DNA of 64,000 nt, from the NCBI RefSeq assembly GCF_028649435.1, contig NZ_JAQSIN010000004.1; one strand, 5' to 3'. The DNA is from Curvibacter microcysteis. GTDB taxonomy: Bacteria > Pseudomonadota > Gammaproteobacteria > Burkholderiales > Burkholderiaceae_C. This document shows positions 25,432 through 33,627 of the stretch, one piece after another. A program made the position numbers and the translations under genes. Numbering within the stretch: position 1 is the first letter of the stretch; every line of letters begins with the position of its first letter. The notes under the pieces were generated by a model that ran no database searches, had not been told where the DNA came from, and saw nothing but the letters and a program-made list of their open reading frames with translations.

Positions 25432-26235
25432 TCAGGCCATCCGAAAGGCGATCGACCCCAGGGGGCCGTAGTCGGCGTGGAAGGTGTCGCCCGGCAGGGC
25501 CGGTGTGGGCCGGGTGAACGAGCCGCCCAGCACCACCTCGCCCGCGGCCAGGCCTTCGCCCCAGGGCGCGAGCTTGTTGGCCAGCCAGGCGACGCCCTGG
25601 GCCGGGTGGTTGAGCACGGCGGCGGCCACGCCCGACTCTTCGATCACGCCGTTCTTGAACAGCAGGGCGCTGACCCAGCGCAGGTCCACCGCGTCCGGCC
25701 GCACCGGGCGTCCACCGGTGACGATGCCGGCATTGGCCGCGTTGTCGGCGATGGTGTCAAAGACCTTGCGCGGGGCCTTGGTGTGGCGGTCGAACTGCTC
25801 GATGCGCGCGTCGATGATCTCGATCGCGGGCACCACCCAGTCGGTGGCGTCCAGCACGTCGTACAGCGTGACGCCCGGGCCGCGCAGCGGCTTGCCGAGG
25901 ATGAAGGCCAGCTCGACTTCAATGCGCGGGGCGATGAAGCGGCTGAAGGGGATGTCGCCACCCTCGGCAAAAAACATGTCGTCGAGCAAGGTGCCGTAGT
26001 CGGGCTCGTCGATCTGGCTGGACAGCTGCATGGCGCGCGAGGTCAGGCCGATCTTGTGGCCGCGCACGCTGCGCCCGGCGGCGATCTTCTGCCGCACCCA
26101 TTCGCGCGACACGGCATAGCCGTCCTCGATCGTCATGCCGGGAAAGCGCTTGGAAAAGTGCTCGACCTGCTGGCGGGTTTTCTCGGCCTGATCGAGTTCG
26201 GCGGCCAGGGTGGCGATCTGCTCGGGGGTGAACAT
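25432..26235 (-). CDS. hpaH: 2-oxo-hept-4-ene-1,7-dioate hydratase HpaH
   Basis: A 267-residue hydratase of the homoprotocatechuate pathway, adding water to 2-oxohept-4-ene-1,7-dioate. It belongs to the FAH-like hydratase/decarboxylase family. Visible are VRGHKIGLTSRAMQLSSQIDEPDYGTL, the metal-binding Glu pair in RIEVELAFILG, VVPAIEIIDARI and the C-terminal GEGLAAGEVVLGGSFTRP. ATG 26235 is the start that removes an implausible leader. Gaps to hpaF and the SDR gene are 40 and 2 bp. Confidence 0.93.
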   Translation of the reverse strand: MFTPEQIATLAAELDQAEKTRQQVEHFSKRFPGMTIEDGYAVSREWVRQKIAAGRSVRGHKIGLTSRAMQLSSQIDEPDYGTLLDDMFFAEGGDIPFSRFIAPRIEVELAFILGKPLRGPGVTLYDVLDATDWVVPAIEIIDARIEQFDRHTKAPRKVFDTIADNAANAGIVTGGRPVRPDAVDLRWVSALLFKNGVIEESGVAAAVLNHPAQGVAWLANKLAPWGEGLAAGEVVLGGSFTRPTPALPGDTFHADYGPLGSIAFRMA

Positions 26236-26275
26236 GGGCGGGCTCGCTTTCGACAAAAAAGGGCATCGGGGCGGC

Positions 26276-26710
26276 TCAGACCGCTCGGTTGAACAAGGGG
26301 TGCAGGTTGCTGTGCTTGCCATCAAAAGCGGGGGCGCCCTCGTCCACCTGCAAGGTGATGCCGATGTGGCGCTGCGCAAACAGTGGCGCGAAATGCGCTT
26401 TCACCTCGGCCAGCAAGGCGTCACCCGCCCCCTGCACCACGGCGGGCGGGCGGCCGCTGGCCATGCGCAGGTTGAGGTAGACAAAGGCGTAGTCGCCGTT
26501 GCCGCCGGCCGCCCGGCCTGCGGCGCCACCGTCCGACACGGCATGGTGCGCGGCCGGGAAGGCCAGCACCCGTGTGCCGCCCGGTGGGAAGACGGCCCGG
26601 CCTTCGGCGTCGCGCTGCGCGAGCATGGTGTCGGCCAGGCGGCGGCACAGGGCGCTGAGGTCGGTCTCGGCGTCGAGTTGCGGGGTGTAGAGGATGACGA
26701 GGTGGGGCAT
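26276..26710 (-). CDS. hpaF: 5-carboxymethyl-2-hydroxymuconate Delta-isomerase
   Basis: A 144-residue isomerase of the tautomerase superfamily acting on 5-carboxymethyl-2-hydroxymuconate. The catalytic Pro follows the initiator Met (MPHLVILYTPQL). Further marks are GDYAFVYLNLRMASGRP with the conserved Arg and QRHIGITLQVDEGAP. The start at 26710 is set by the need to expose Pro1 after Met removal. The gene is in frame with a long antisense-derived upstream extension through hpaD that should be ignored. Confidence 0.92.
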   Translation of the reverse strand: MPHLVILYTPQLDAETDLSALCRRLADTMLAQRDAEGRAVFPPGGTRVLAFPAAHHAVSDGGAAGRAAGGNGDYAFVYLNLRMASGRPPAVVQGAGDALLAEVKAHFAPLFAQRHIGITLQVDEGAPAFDGKHSNLHPLFNRAV

Positions 26711-26748
26711 GGGGCGTGGCGCGGGTGCGGGAGGGAAAAGTGTGAGGT

Positions 26749-27672
26749 TCAAAGGCGCGGGAAGGCCTGGTAGGCGCTGGCCGCCGAGGCCTGGGCGGCG
26801 GGAATCGCGTGCCCGTCCTGCGGCGTGACCGGGAAGAGGGCGTTGATCTGGCCCGTGCCCGAGGCGCCGAAGTAAGGCGTCACCACCTCGGCCTGGCCCC
26901 GGTAGGCCGACCAGCCCAGCGCGCCCAGCAGCATGGCGGTGTCGTGCATGAAACCTTCGCCGTGGCCCTTGGTGGCGTACTCGGGCAGCATGTCGCAAAA
27001 GCGCGCCCAGTCGCCGCGCTGCCACAGCTCGACCACCTCGCGGTCCATCATTTCGAGGAAGGGGCTCCAGACCTTGAAGGCGAACTCGGGCGCCAGGCCG
27101 TTTTGCGCGAAGCGGTGGCTCAGCGAGCCGCTGGCCAAAAAGGCCACCGTGCCGTCGTAGTGGTCTTCCACCGCGCGGCGCAGTGCCCAGCCCAGGCGCG
27201 CGCTGTCGTTCAGGTAGTGGCCGGTGCACAGGGCCGAGACCGAGACCACCTTGAAGTGCTGGTCGGGGTTCATGTAGCGCAGCGGCACCAGGGTGCCGTA
27301 CTCGGGGTTGAGGGTGGTGGCGTCGTGTGCCAGGGTCTCCACGCCCAAGGCGTTGCAGGACTGCGCCAGGAGTCGGCCCAGGGCCGGGTTGCCCGGGCAT
27401 TCAAACGGCAGGTTGCTGATGAAGTGCGGTAATTCGTTGCTGGTGTAGACGCCCTTGAAGTGCGGCCCGCAGTTGATGTGGTAGTTGGCGTTGACCAGCC
27501 AGTGGGTGTCGAACACCACCAGGGTGTCCACGCCGAGCGCTCGGCAGCGCCGGCCGATCTCGACGTGGCCGTCGATGGCGTCCTGGCGCGTGCCATGGCG
27601 CGGGCCCGGCAGCTCGCTGAGGTACAGCGAGGGCACGTGGGTGATTTTGGCGGCCAGGGCGAGGGTTCCCAT
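26749..27672 (-). CDS. hpaD: 3,4-dihydroxyphenylacetate 2,3-dioxygenase HpaD (LigB type)
   Basis: A 307-residue extradiol ring-cleavage dioxygenase that opens homoprotocatechuate. It is of the type III (LigB-like) fold: AAKITHVPSLYLSELPGPRHG gives the first His ligands, VVFDTHWLVNANYHINCG the next conserved His residues, and VAFLASGSLSHRF plus LPEYATKGHGEG further family positions. Fe(II) is the expected metal. It sits in the middle of the hpa operon, after a Bug gene and before hpaF. Confidence 0.93.
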   Translation of the reverse strand: MGTLALAAKITHVPSLYLSELPGPRHGTRQDAIDGHVEIGRRCRALGVDTLVVFDTHWLVNANYHINCGPHFKGVYTSNELPHFISNLPFECPGNPALGRLLAQSCNALGVETLAHDATTLNPEYGTLVPLRYMNPDQHFKVVSVSALCTGHYLNDSARLGWALRRAVEDHYDGTVAFLASGSLSHRFAQNGLAPEFAFKVWSPFLEMMDREVVELWQRGDWARFCDMLPEYATKGHGEGFMHDTAMLLGALGWSAYRGQAEVVTPYFGASGTGQINALFPVTPQDGHAIPAAQASAASAYQAFPRL

Positions 27673-27706
27673 GCGGTGTGTCTCCAGGTCAGAGGTGGGC
27701 TGGCGA

Positions 27707-28693
27707 TCAGCTGTCGGCGCTGATGCGCGCGCTGCGGATCACCTGCGCGTAGCGGCTGATTTCGCTTTGGATGAAGGCGCCAAACTGCTCGGGTGTGCCC
27801 GCCAGCGAGCTGATGCCGCCCTTGGCAAAGACCTCGCGCACGGCCGCTGTGTCGAGTGCGCGGCGCAGCTCGGTGTTCAGGCGCTGCACCAGGGCATCGG
27901 GCGTGGCCGCCGGCACCAGCAGGCCGTTCCAGGAGTTGGACTCGATGGCCACGCCTTGCTCGGCCAGGGTGGGGATGTCGGGCGCATGGGCCGAGCGCTT
28001 GGCCGTGGCCATGCCGACGGCGACCAGCTTGCCCGACGGCACATGGCCGCGGAATTCGGGCCAGTTGCCAAACATCAGCGTGACCTGGCCGCCGAGCAAA
28101 TCGTTGAGCGCCGGGGCCTGGCCTTTGTAGGGGATGTGGGTCAGTTCAATGCCCATCTGCTCGCGCAGCATTTCGCCCGCCAGGTGGGCCGAGGTGCCGC
28201 TGCCAAACGAGGCGTAGCTGAGCCGCGCGCCGGGCTTTTGCGCCGCTGTGCGCAGGTCGGCCAGGGTGCGGATGCCGCTGCCCGGGTGGCTGGCCAGCAC
28301 ATGCTCGGACTGCCCCATCAGCCCCACCGGGCGCAGGTCGCGCAGGCCGTCGTACGGCAGGTTTTTCACCAGGGTCTGGTTGACGCAAAAGCTGTTGGCC
28401 ACGCAGGTCAGGGTCAGCCCATCGGGCGCGGCTTTGGCGCCCGCGTCCACGCCGATCACCGTGCCGGCGCCGGGCTTGTTGTCCACCACCACGGGCTGGC
28501 CCAGGCCGCTGGCCATCTGGGCGGCGACCAGGCGCGCCACCAGGTCGGTGGTGCCGCCGGGCGGGAAGGGCACGATCAGCTTCAGCGGCCGCGCAGGCCA
28601 GACGGGGGCGGGGCCTTGAGCGCGGGCTGTGAGCGTGCCCAGCGGTGCCAACAGGGTGGCGCCCAGGGCTTGCAGCGTGTGGCGGCGCTGCAC
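27707..28693 (-). CDS. Bug family substrate-binding protein inside the hpa operon
   Basis: A 328-residue TctC/Bug periplasmic binding protein. The likely start is GTG 28693, two bases beyond the hpaE stop codon, giving a leader with two Arg (VQRRHTLQALGATLLAPLGTLTARA). The mature domain shows LKLIVPFPPGGTTDLVARLVAAQMASGLGQPVVVDNKPGAGTVIGVDAGAKA and SYASFGSGTSAHLAGEML. Its place between hpaE and hpaD suggests that it captures 4-hydroxyphenylacetate, homoprotocatechuate or a related acid. The membrane subunits must be elsewhere. Confidence 0.92.
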   Translation of the reverse strand: MQRRHTLQALGATLLAPLGTLTARAQGPAPVWPARPLKLIVPFPPGGTTDLVARLVAAQMASGLGQPVVVDNKPGAGTVIGVDAGAKAAPDGLTLTCVANSFCVNQTLVKNLPYDGLRDLRPVGLMGQSEHVLASHPGSGIRTLADLRTAAQKPGARLSYASFGSGTSAHLAGEMLREQMGIELTHIPYKGQAPALNDLLGGQVTLMFGNWPEFRGHVPSGKLVAVGMATAKRSAHAPDIPTLAEQGVAIESNSWNGLLVPAATPDALVQRLNTELRRALDTAAVREVFAKGGISSLAGTPEQFGAFIQSEISRYAQVIRSARISADS

Positions 28694-28694
28694 C

Positions 28695-30167
28695 TCAAAC
28701 CCCCCAGTGCGGGATGTGGTGGCCGCCCAGCGAGACGGCCACGTTCTTGGGTTCGCAGAACACCTCGTAGCTCCAGGTGCCGCCCTCGCGCCCGGTGCCG
28801 CTGGCCTTGGTGCCGCCAAAGGGCTGGCGCAGGTCGCGCACGTTCTGGCTGTTGACAAAGCACATGCCGGCTTCGATGGCGGCAGCCATGCGGTGGGCGC
28901 GGCCCAGGTTCTCGGTCCAGACGTAGCTGGACAGGCCGTACTGCGTGTCGTTGGCGAGGCGGATGGCGTCGGCCTCGTCCTCGAACGGGATCAGGCAGGC
29001 CACGGGGCCAAAGATTTCGTCCTGCGCGATCTTCATGCGGTTGTCCACGTCGGCAAACACGGTGGGCCAGACGTAGTTGCCGCGCTTCACACGTTCGGGC
29101 AGTTCGGGCGCGTAGCTCGGGCGGTCCAGGCCGCCGCACAAGAGCGTGGCGCCCTCCTTGGGGCCCAGCTCGATGTAGTGGCGCACCTTCGCCAGGTGGG
29201 CGGGGCTGATCATGGGGCCGACGATGGTCTTCTCGTCCAGCGGGTCGCCCACGGTGATGCGGCGCGCGCGCTCGGCGAACTTCTGGGCGAAGTCGGCGTA
29301 GATCGACTTCTGCACCAGGATGCGGCTGCCGGCGGTGCAGCGCTCGCCGTTGTTGCTGAAGATCATGAACACGGCGGCGTCGAGCGCGCGGTCCAGGTCG
29401 GCGTCGGCAAAGATCACAAACGGGCTCTTGCCGCCCAGCTCCATGCTGAACTTCTTCAGGCCCGCCGTTTGTACGATGCGGTGGCCGGTGGCGGTGGAGC
29501 CGGTGAAGCTGATGGCGCGCACATCAGGGTGGGCGCACAGGGGCTCGCCGGCCTGTTGGCCGTAGCCATGCACGATGTTGAGCACGCCGGCCGGGATGCC
29601 GGCCTCCAGGGCCAGCTCGCCCAGGCGGGCCGCGCTCAGGGGCGACAGCTCGCTCATCTTGAGCACGGCGGTGTTGCCAAAGGCCAGGCAGGGCGCGACC
29701 TTCCAGGTGGCGGTCATGAAGGGCACGTTCCAGGGGCTGATCAGCGCGCACACGCCCACGGGGTGGAACAGGGTGTAGTTCAGGTGCGTGGGCGTGGGGT
29801 AGGTGTGGCCGTCCACGCGGGTGCACATCTCGGCGAAGTAGCTGAAGTTGTCGGCCGCGCGGGGCACCAATTGCTTGCCGGTCTGGGCGATGACCTGGCC
29901 GCAGTCGTTGGTCTCGGTCTGGGCGATCTCGGGCACATGGCGGGCGATGAGTTCGCCGAGCTGGCGGATGCGTTTGGCGCGCTCGGGCGCTGGCGTGTTG
30001 GCCCAGCCGGGGAAGGCGGCTTTGGCGGCGGCCACGGCGGCGTGGACCTCGGCTTGGCCGCCGCTGGCGACTTCGGCCAGCACCTCCTGGGTGGCGGGGT
30101 TGATGGTTTCAAAGTAGTCGCTGCTGGCCACCGACTGGCCGTTGATCAGGTGCTGGATCTGCTGCAT
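28695..30167 (-). CDS. hpaE: 5-carboxymethyl-2-hydroxymuconate semialdehyde dehydrogenase HpaE
   Basis: A 490-residue aldehyde dehydrogenase that oxidises the ring-cleavage product 5-carboxymethyl-2-hydroxymuconate semialdehyde. Family motifs are PWNVPFMTATWKVAPCLAFGN, FTGSTATGHRI, the active-site Glu in KKFSMELGGKSPFVIF and the catalytic Cys in FSNNGERCTAGSR. The end has GGTKASGTGREGGTWSYEVF. The HpaE assignment rests on operon context as well as the family. It starts 4 bp after the hpaG2 stop codon. Confidence 0.95.
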   Translation of the reverse strand: MQQIQHLINGQSVASSDYFETINPATQEVLAEVASGGQAEVHAAVAAAKAAFPGWANTPAPERAKRIRQLGELIARHVPEIAQTETNDCGQVIAQTGKQLVPRAADNFSYFAEMCTRVDGHTYPTPTHLNYTLFHPVGVCALISPWNVPFMTATWKVAPCLAFGNTAVLKMSELSPLSAARLGELALEAGIPAGVLNIVHGYGQQAGEPLCAHPDVRAISFTGSTATGHRIVQTAGLKKFSMELGGKSPFVIFADADLDRALDAAVFMIFSNNGERCTAGSRILVQKSIYADFAQKFAERARRITVGDPLDEKTIVGPMISPAHLAKVRHYIELGPKEGATLLCGGLDRPSYAPELPERVKRGNYVWPTVFADVDNRMKIAQDEIFGPVACLIPFEDEADAIRLANDTQYGLSSYVWTENLGRAHRMAAAIEAGMCFVNSQNVRDLRQPFGGTKASGTGREGGTWSYEVFCEPKNVAVSLGGHHIPHWGV

Positions 30168-30171
30168 GGGG

Positions 30172-30948
30172 TCACCCTTGTCGAATGAAGTTGTGGAGCG
30201 CGCCGAGGCCCTCGATGGAGGTCACGACCTCGGCGCCGGGCGGGCAGTCGACCACGCCATCGGGGGTGCCGGTGAGGATCAGGTCGCCCGGCGAGAGCGT
30301 CATGAAGGCGCTGAAGTACTCGATCAGGAACGGCACGTCGAACACCATGTCGCGGGTGTTGCCGCGCTGAGTCACGACGCCGTTGACCGTGGTCTGCAGC
30401 GCCAGGTTCATCGGGCCGCCGGGGCGGGCGTGGATGTCGGCCGCATCCACCAGCCAGGGCCCCAGCGGGGTGCAGGTGTCGCGGTTTTTGACGCGCAGAT
30501 TGGGGCGGTACCAGTTCTCCAGGTAGTCGCGGATTGCGTAGTCATTGGCCACCGTGTAGCCCTGCACAAAGTCATAGGCGTCGGCCCGCTTGACATGGCG
30601 TGCCGTGCGGCCGATCACCACCGCCAGCTCGCACTCGTAGTGCATGTGCTGGGCGTTGGCGGGGCGCAGCGTGTGCTCGCGGTGGCCGATCAGCGAGGCC
30701 TCGCCCTTCAGGAACGCCAGGGGTTCGGTGGGCGGTTTGAAGGCCAGTTCTTTGGCGTGGTCGGCGTAGTTCAGGCCCAGGGCAAAAATGCTGCGCGCGC
30801 GCGGCACCGGGGCCAGCGGCGGCAGCCAGCGCACCGCGTCAAAGGCCACGCGGCGGCCATCGTCCAGGCGCAGCGCGCCCTCGTCTTCGACCGCGTGCAG
30901 CGGGCCCAGTTCGGGCGCGTCGTTCAGCAGGATGCGGGCGTGCTTCAT
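30172..30948 (-). CDS. hpaG2: HpaG C-terminal-type subunit (5-oxopent-3-ene-1,2,5-tricarboxylate decarboxylase)
   Basis: A 258-residue FAH-family enzyme corresponding to the C-terminal half of the fused HpaG of enterobacteria. Metal-binding residues are seen in HYECELAVVIGRTARHV (Glu-x-Glu) and TVANDYAIRDYLENWY (Asp). Other marks are FALGLNYADHAKEL and TLSPGDLILTGTPDGV. ATG 30948 overlaps the hpaG1 stop codon (ATGA). It would decarboxylate 5-oxopent-3-ene-1,2,5-tricarboxylate. Confidence 0.92.
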   Translation of the reverse strand: MKHARILLNDAPELGPLHAVEDEGALRLDDGRRVAFDAVRWLPPLAPVPRARSIFALGLNYADHAKELAFKPPTEPLAFLKGEASLIGHREHTLRPANAQHMHYECELAVVIGRTARHVKRADAYDFVQGYTVANDYAIRDYLENWYRPNLRVKNRDTCTPLGPWLVDAADIHARPGGPMNLALQTTVNGVVTQRGNTRDMVFDVPFLIEYFSAFMTLSPGDLILTGTPDGVVDCPPGAEVVTSIEGLGALHNFIRQG

Positions 30949-31610
30949 GCGCGGGCCTCCTCGGCGGTGATGTGGTGGCGCAGCGGCGCAAAGCCGGGCG
31001 CGCGGAGTTCGACCGTGTCGCCGACCTGCAAGCGGGGGCGCTGGCCGTCGGCCGCCACGTCGCAGCCCAGCATCAGCACATCGCCGGGGCGCAGGGTCAT
31101 GAAGTCGTTCACGTCCGCCCACAGGGTGGCAGCGTCGCGGCGCAGTTGGCCCAGGTGCACGGTCTGGCGCAGTTCGCCATTGACGTGCACGCTCAGGCTC
31201 AGCGTGGCCAGTTCGGCCAGGCTGGCCAGGGGGCGCAGCGCGGCGGGGGTGCCCAGAAAGCCGTCGCGGCAGCGGTACTGGACCGGGGGGCGGAAGTAGC
31301 TGTCATGCGGCAGGCTGAAGTCGTTCAACAGCGCGGCGGCCCACTGGCCTTGTGCGTCTTGCACCAGGCCCAGGGTGGCGCCCGCTTCGAGGCCCGACGC
31401 GCCAGCGGGCAGGGCCACGGCGCCGCCGTCGGGGTTCCAGGTGTTGGCGGTCTTGACGTAGAGCACCGGCGCTTGCGGCGGCGCTTGGTAGGGCGCCTCG
31501 TGCATGCGGGGCAGCCACTGCGCGTACGCCTGCTCGAAGTTCAGCAGCACGCCGTACACGGTGCCGGCGGGTTCCCAGGGCGGCGTGGCGCCGGGGTGGG
31601 GGGCGGTCAT
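30945..31610 (-). CDS. hpaG1: HpaG N-terminal-type subunit (2-hydroxyhepta-2,4-diene-1,7-dioate isomerase)
   Basis: A 221-residue FAH-family protein matching the N-terminal half of the fused enterobacterial HpaG. It contains VYGVLLNFEQAYAQWLPRMHEAPYQAPPQAPVLYVK, an altered metal motif (LEAGATLGLV in place of Glu-x-Glu), PPVQYRCRDGFLG and LRPGDVLMLG. The altered motif is normal for this half of HpaG. It overlaps both hpaR upstream and hpaG2 downstream by 4 bp, so three genes are linked by translational coupling. Confidence 0.9.
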   Translation of the reverse strand: MTAPHPGATPPWEPAGTVYGVLLNFEQAYAQWLPRMHEAPYQAPPQAPVLYVKTANTWNPDGGAVALPAGASGLEAGATLGLVQDAQGQWAAALLNDFSLPHDSYFRPPVQYRCRDGFLGTPAALRPLASLAELATLSLSVHVNGELRQTVHLGQLRRDAATLWADVNDFMTLRPGDVLMLGCDVAADGQRPRLQVGDTVELRAPGFAPLRHHITAEEARA

Positions 31611-32047
31611 GGTTGCTCCAGTTCGATCAGGGTGTCCAGCAGTTCGTAGAGCTGCGAGAGCTTGTCCTTGCCCAGGGCTTTTTCCATCCACAGGTAATGC
31701 GCTTCGATGGTCAGCGACAGCTTGTCGACCAGGCGCAGGCCTTTGTCGGTGGCTTGCACCACGGTGCTGCGGGCGTCCTGGGGGTCACGCTGGCGTTGGA
31801 TCAGGCCGTCGCGCTCCATGCGGGTCAGCACGCCGGTCAGGCTGGGCCCGAGGATGAAGGCCTCGCGCGCCACGCGCCCGGTCTCGACCACGCCGTGTTC
31901 GCCCAGCACGCGCAGCACGCGCCACTGCTGGTCCGACAGCCCATGCTGGCGCAGGCTGGGCCGGGTGTGGGCCATCACCGCTTCGCGCGCCTGCAGCAGC
32001 AGGCGGGGCAGGTTGCGGTGGACAAAGGGTTGGATCACGGTGCTCAT
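31607..32047 (-). CDS. hpaR: HpaR, MarR-family regulator of homoprotocatechuate degradation
   Basis: A 146-residue MarR-type repressor. The winged helix is seen as LSDQQWRVLRVLGEHGVVETGRVAREAFILGPSLTGVLTRMERDGLIQRQRDPQDARSTVVQATDKG. The N terminus FVHRNLPRLLLQAREAV is typical of HpaR. It is the first gene of the operon that it should control, overlapping hpaG1 by 4 bp. A perfect palindrome immediately upstream of the start codon is its likely operator. There is no Shine-Dalgarno sequence before ATG 32047. Confidence 0.93.
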   Translation of the reverse strand: MSTVIQPFVHRNLPRLLLQAREAVMAHTRPSLRQHGLSDQQWRVLRVLGEHGVVETGRVAREAFILGPSLTGVLTRMERDGLIQRQRDPQDARSTVVQATDKGLRLVDKLSLTIEAHYLWMEKALGKDKLSQLYELLDTLIELEQP

Positions 32048-32049
32048 TT

Positions 32050-32065
32050 ATTTAACATGTTAAAT
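32050..32065. promoter_or_regulatory. Perfect 16-bp palindrome, probable HpaR operator
   Basis: ATTTAACATGTTAAAT is a perfect dyad, sitting 2 bp upstream of the hpaR ATG and 84 bp upstream of radA. Size and symmetry fit a MarR-type operator. Because it replaces the ribosome-binding region, hpaR mRNA may be leaderless. Confidence 0.8.
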
Positions 32066-32149
32066 GTTTGGGACAGGATGGGACTCGGTGGAAACCCGTG
32101 GGGTGTCAGCGGGTCGCTATAGTGGCCGCCTGTTGTTTGAGGCCCCCTG

Positions 32150-33544
32150 ATGTCCCGAGAAAAGACCGTCTACACCTGCACCGAATGCGGTGGCACCAGT
32201 GCCAAGTGGCTGGGCAAGTGCCCGCAGTGCAATGCCTGGAACACCTTGGTCGAATCGGCGGCTGAGGGTGGGGGCGCGGCCACCAGCAAGAACCGGCTCA
32301 GCACGCCTTCGTATGCCGGGTATGCCGGGCTGGCCCAGCCGGTGACGCCGCTGGCGGCCATCGAGGCCACCGAGGTGGCGCGCACCCCCAGCGGCCTGGA
32401 CGAACTGGACCGCGTGCTGGGCGGTGGGGTGGTCGAGGGCGGGGTGGTGCTGATTGGCGGCGACCCGGGCATTGGCAAATCCACCCTGCTGCTGCAAGCC
32501 CTGGACGCGCTGCAGCGCAGCGGCCTGGAGACCCTGTACGTGACCGGCGAGGAAAGCGGTGCCCAGGTGGCGCTGCGCTCGCGCCGCCTGGGGCTGGACA
32601 ACAGCCAGGTCAAGGTGATGGCCGAGATCCAGCTGGAGAAAATCCTCGCCACGATCGAGGCGCGCCAGCCGGCGGTGGCGGTGATCGACTCCATCCAGAC
32701 CATGTACAGCGACCAGCTCAGCTCGGCGCCGGGCTCGGTGGCCCAGGTGCGCGAGTGCTCGGCCCATTTGACCCGCCTGGCCAAGAGCACGGGCATCGCC
32801 ATCGTGTTGATCGGCCACGTCACCAAGGAAGGCGCGCTGGCGGGCCCGCGCGTGCTGGAGCACATGGTCGACACGGTGCTGTACTTCGAGGGCGACACCC
32901 ATTCCACCTACCGCCTGGTGCGCGCCATCAAGAACCGCTTTGGGGCGGTCAACGAGATCGGCGTTTTTGCCATGACCGAGCGCGGCCTGAAGGGCGTGAG
33001 CAACCCGAGCGCCATCTTTTTGTCCCAGCACAGCCAGCCGGTGCCGGGCAGCTGCGTGCTGGTCACGCTGGAGGGCACGCGCCCGCTGCTGGTGGAAATC
33101 CAGGCCCTGGTGGACGGCGGCGGCCCCAGCCCGCGCCGCCTCAGCGTGGGCCTGGACCGGGATCGCCTGGCCATGCTGCTGGCGGTGCTGCACCGCCACG
33201 CGGGCGTGGCCTGCATGGACCAGGATGTGTTTGTCAACGCGGTGGGCGGGGTGCGCATCAGCGAACCTGCCGCCGACTTGGCCGTGCTGCTGGCCATCAC
33301 CTCCTCGCTGCGCGGTCGGGCCCTGCCCAAGGGCTTTCTGGCCTTTGGCGAGGTCGGCCTGGCGGGCGAGATCCGGCCGGCGCCGCGCGGCCAGGAGCGC
33401 CTGAAAGAGGCCGCCAAGCTGGGCTTCAGCGTGGCCGTGGTGCCCAAGGCCAACGCGCCCAAGAAGCCCATCGAGGGCCTGACGGTGCACGCGGTCGAGC
33501 GCGTGGACGAGGCCATGGACTTGATCCGGCGCGAAATGGACTGA
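32150..33544 (+). CDS. radA: DNA repair protein RadA
   Basis: A 464-residue RadA/Sms protein, a RecA-like ATPase that helps branch migration in recombination. The zinc finger has Cys10, Cys13, Cys24 and Cys27. Walker A is GGDPGIGKST at 103-112, and the RadA-specific KNRFG motif is at 261-265. A Lon-like C-terminal domain is seen from about residue 290 (PLLVEIQALVD..RRLSVGLDRDRLAMLLAVL). It is divergent from hpaR with a 102-bp gap. Confidence 0.97.
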   Translation: MSREKTVYTCTECGGTSAKWLGKCPQCNAWNTLVESAAEGGGAATSKNRLSTPSYAGYAGLAQPVTPLAAIEATEVARTPSGLDELDRVLGGGVVEGGVVLIGGDPGIGKSTLLLQALDALQRSGLETLYVTGEESGAQVALRSRRLGLDNSQVKVMAEIQLEKILATIEARQPAVAVIDSIQTMYSDQLSSAPGSVAQVRECSAHLTRLAKSTGIAIVLIGHVTKEGALAGPRVLEHMVDTVLYFEGDTHSTYRLVRAIKNRFGAVNEIGVFAMTERGLKGVSNPSAIFLSQHSQPVPGSCVLVTLEGTRPLLVEIQALVDGGGPSPRRLSVGLDRDRLAMLLAVLHRHAGVACMDQDVFVNAVGGVRISEPAADLAVLLAITSSLRGRALPKGFLAFGEVGLAGEIRPAPRGQERLKEAAKLGFSVAVVPKANAPKKPIEGLTVHAVERVDEAMDLIRREMD

Positions 33545-33627
33545 GGGACCCGGGCTGGGACCGAGGGCTCAAACCCCTACGCACAAGCCACAGCGGCCCC
33601 ACCGGCCCGGCATAGGAAAATGCGCAC

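Noticed and set aside
26711..27400. N-terminal extension of the hpaF frame by about 230 codons
   Set aside because: The extension lies inside hpaD in another frame; the tautomerase needs Pro right after the initiator Met at 26710.
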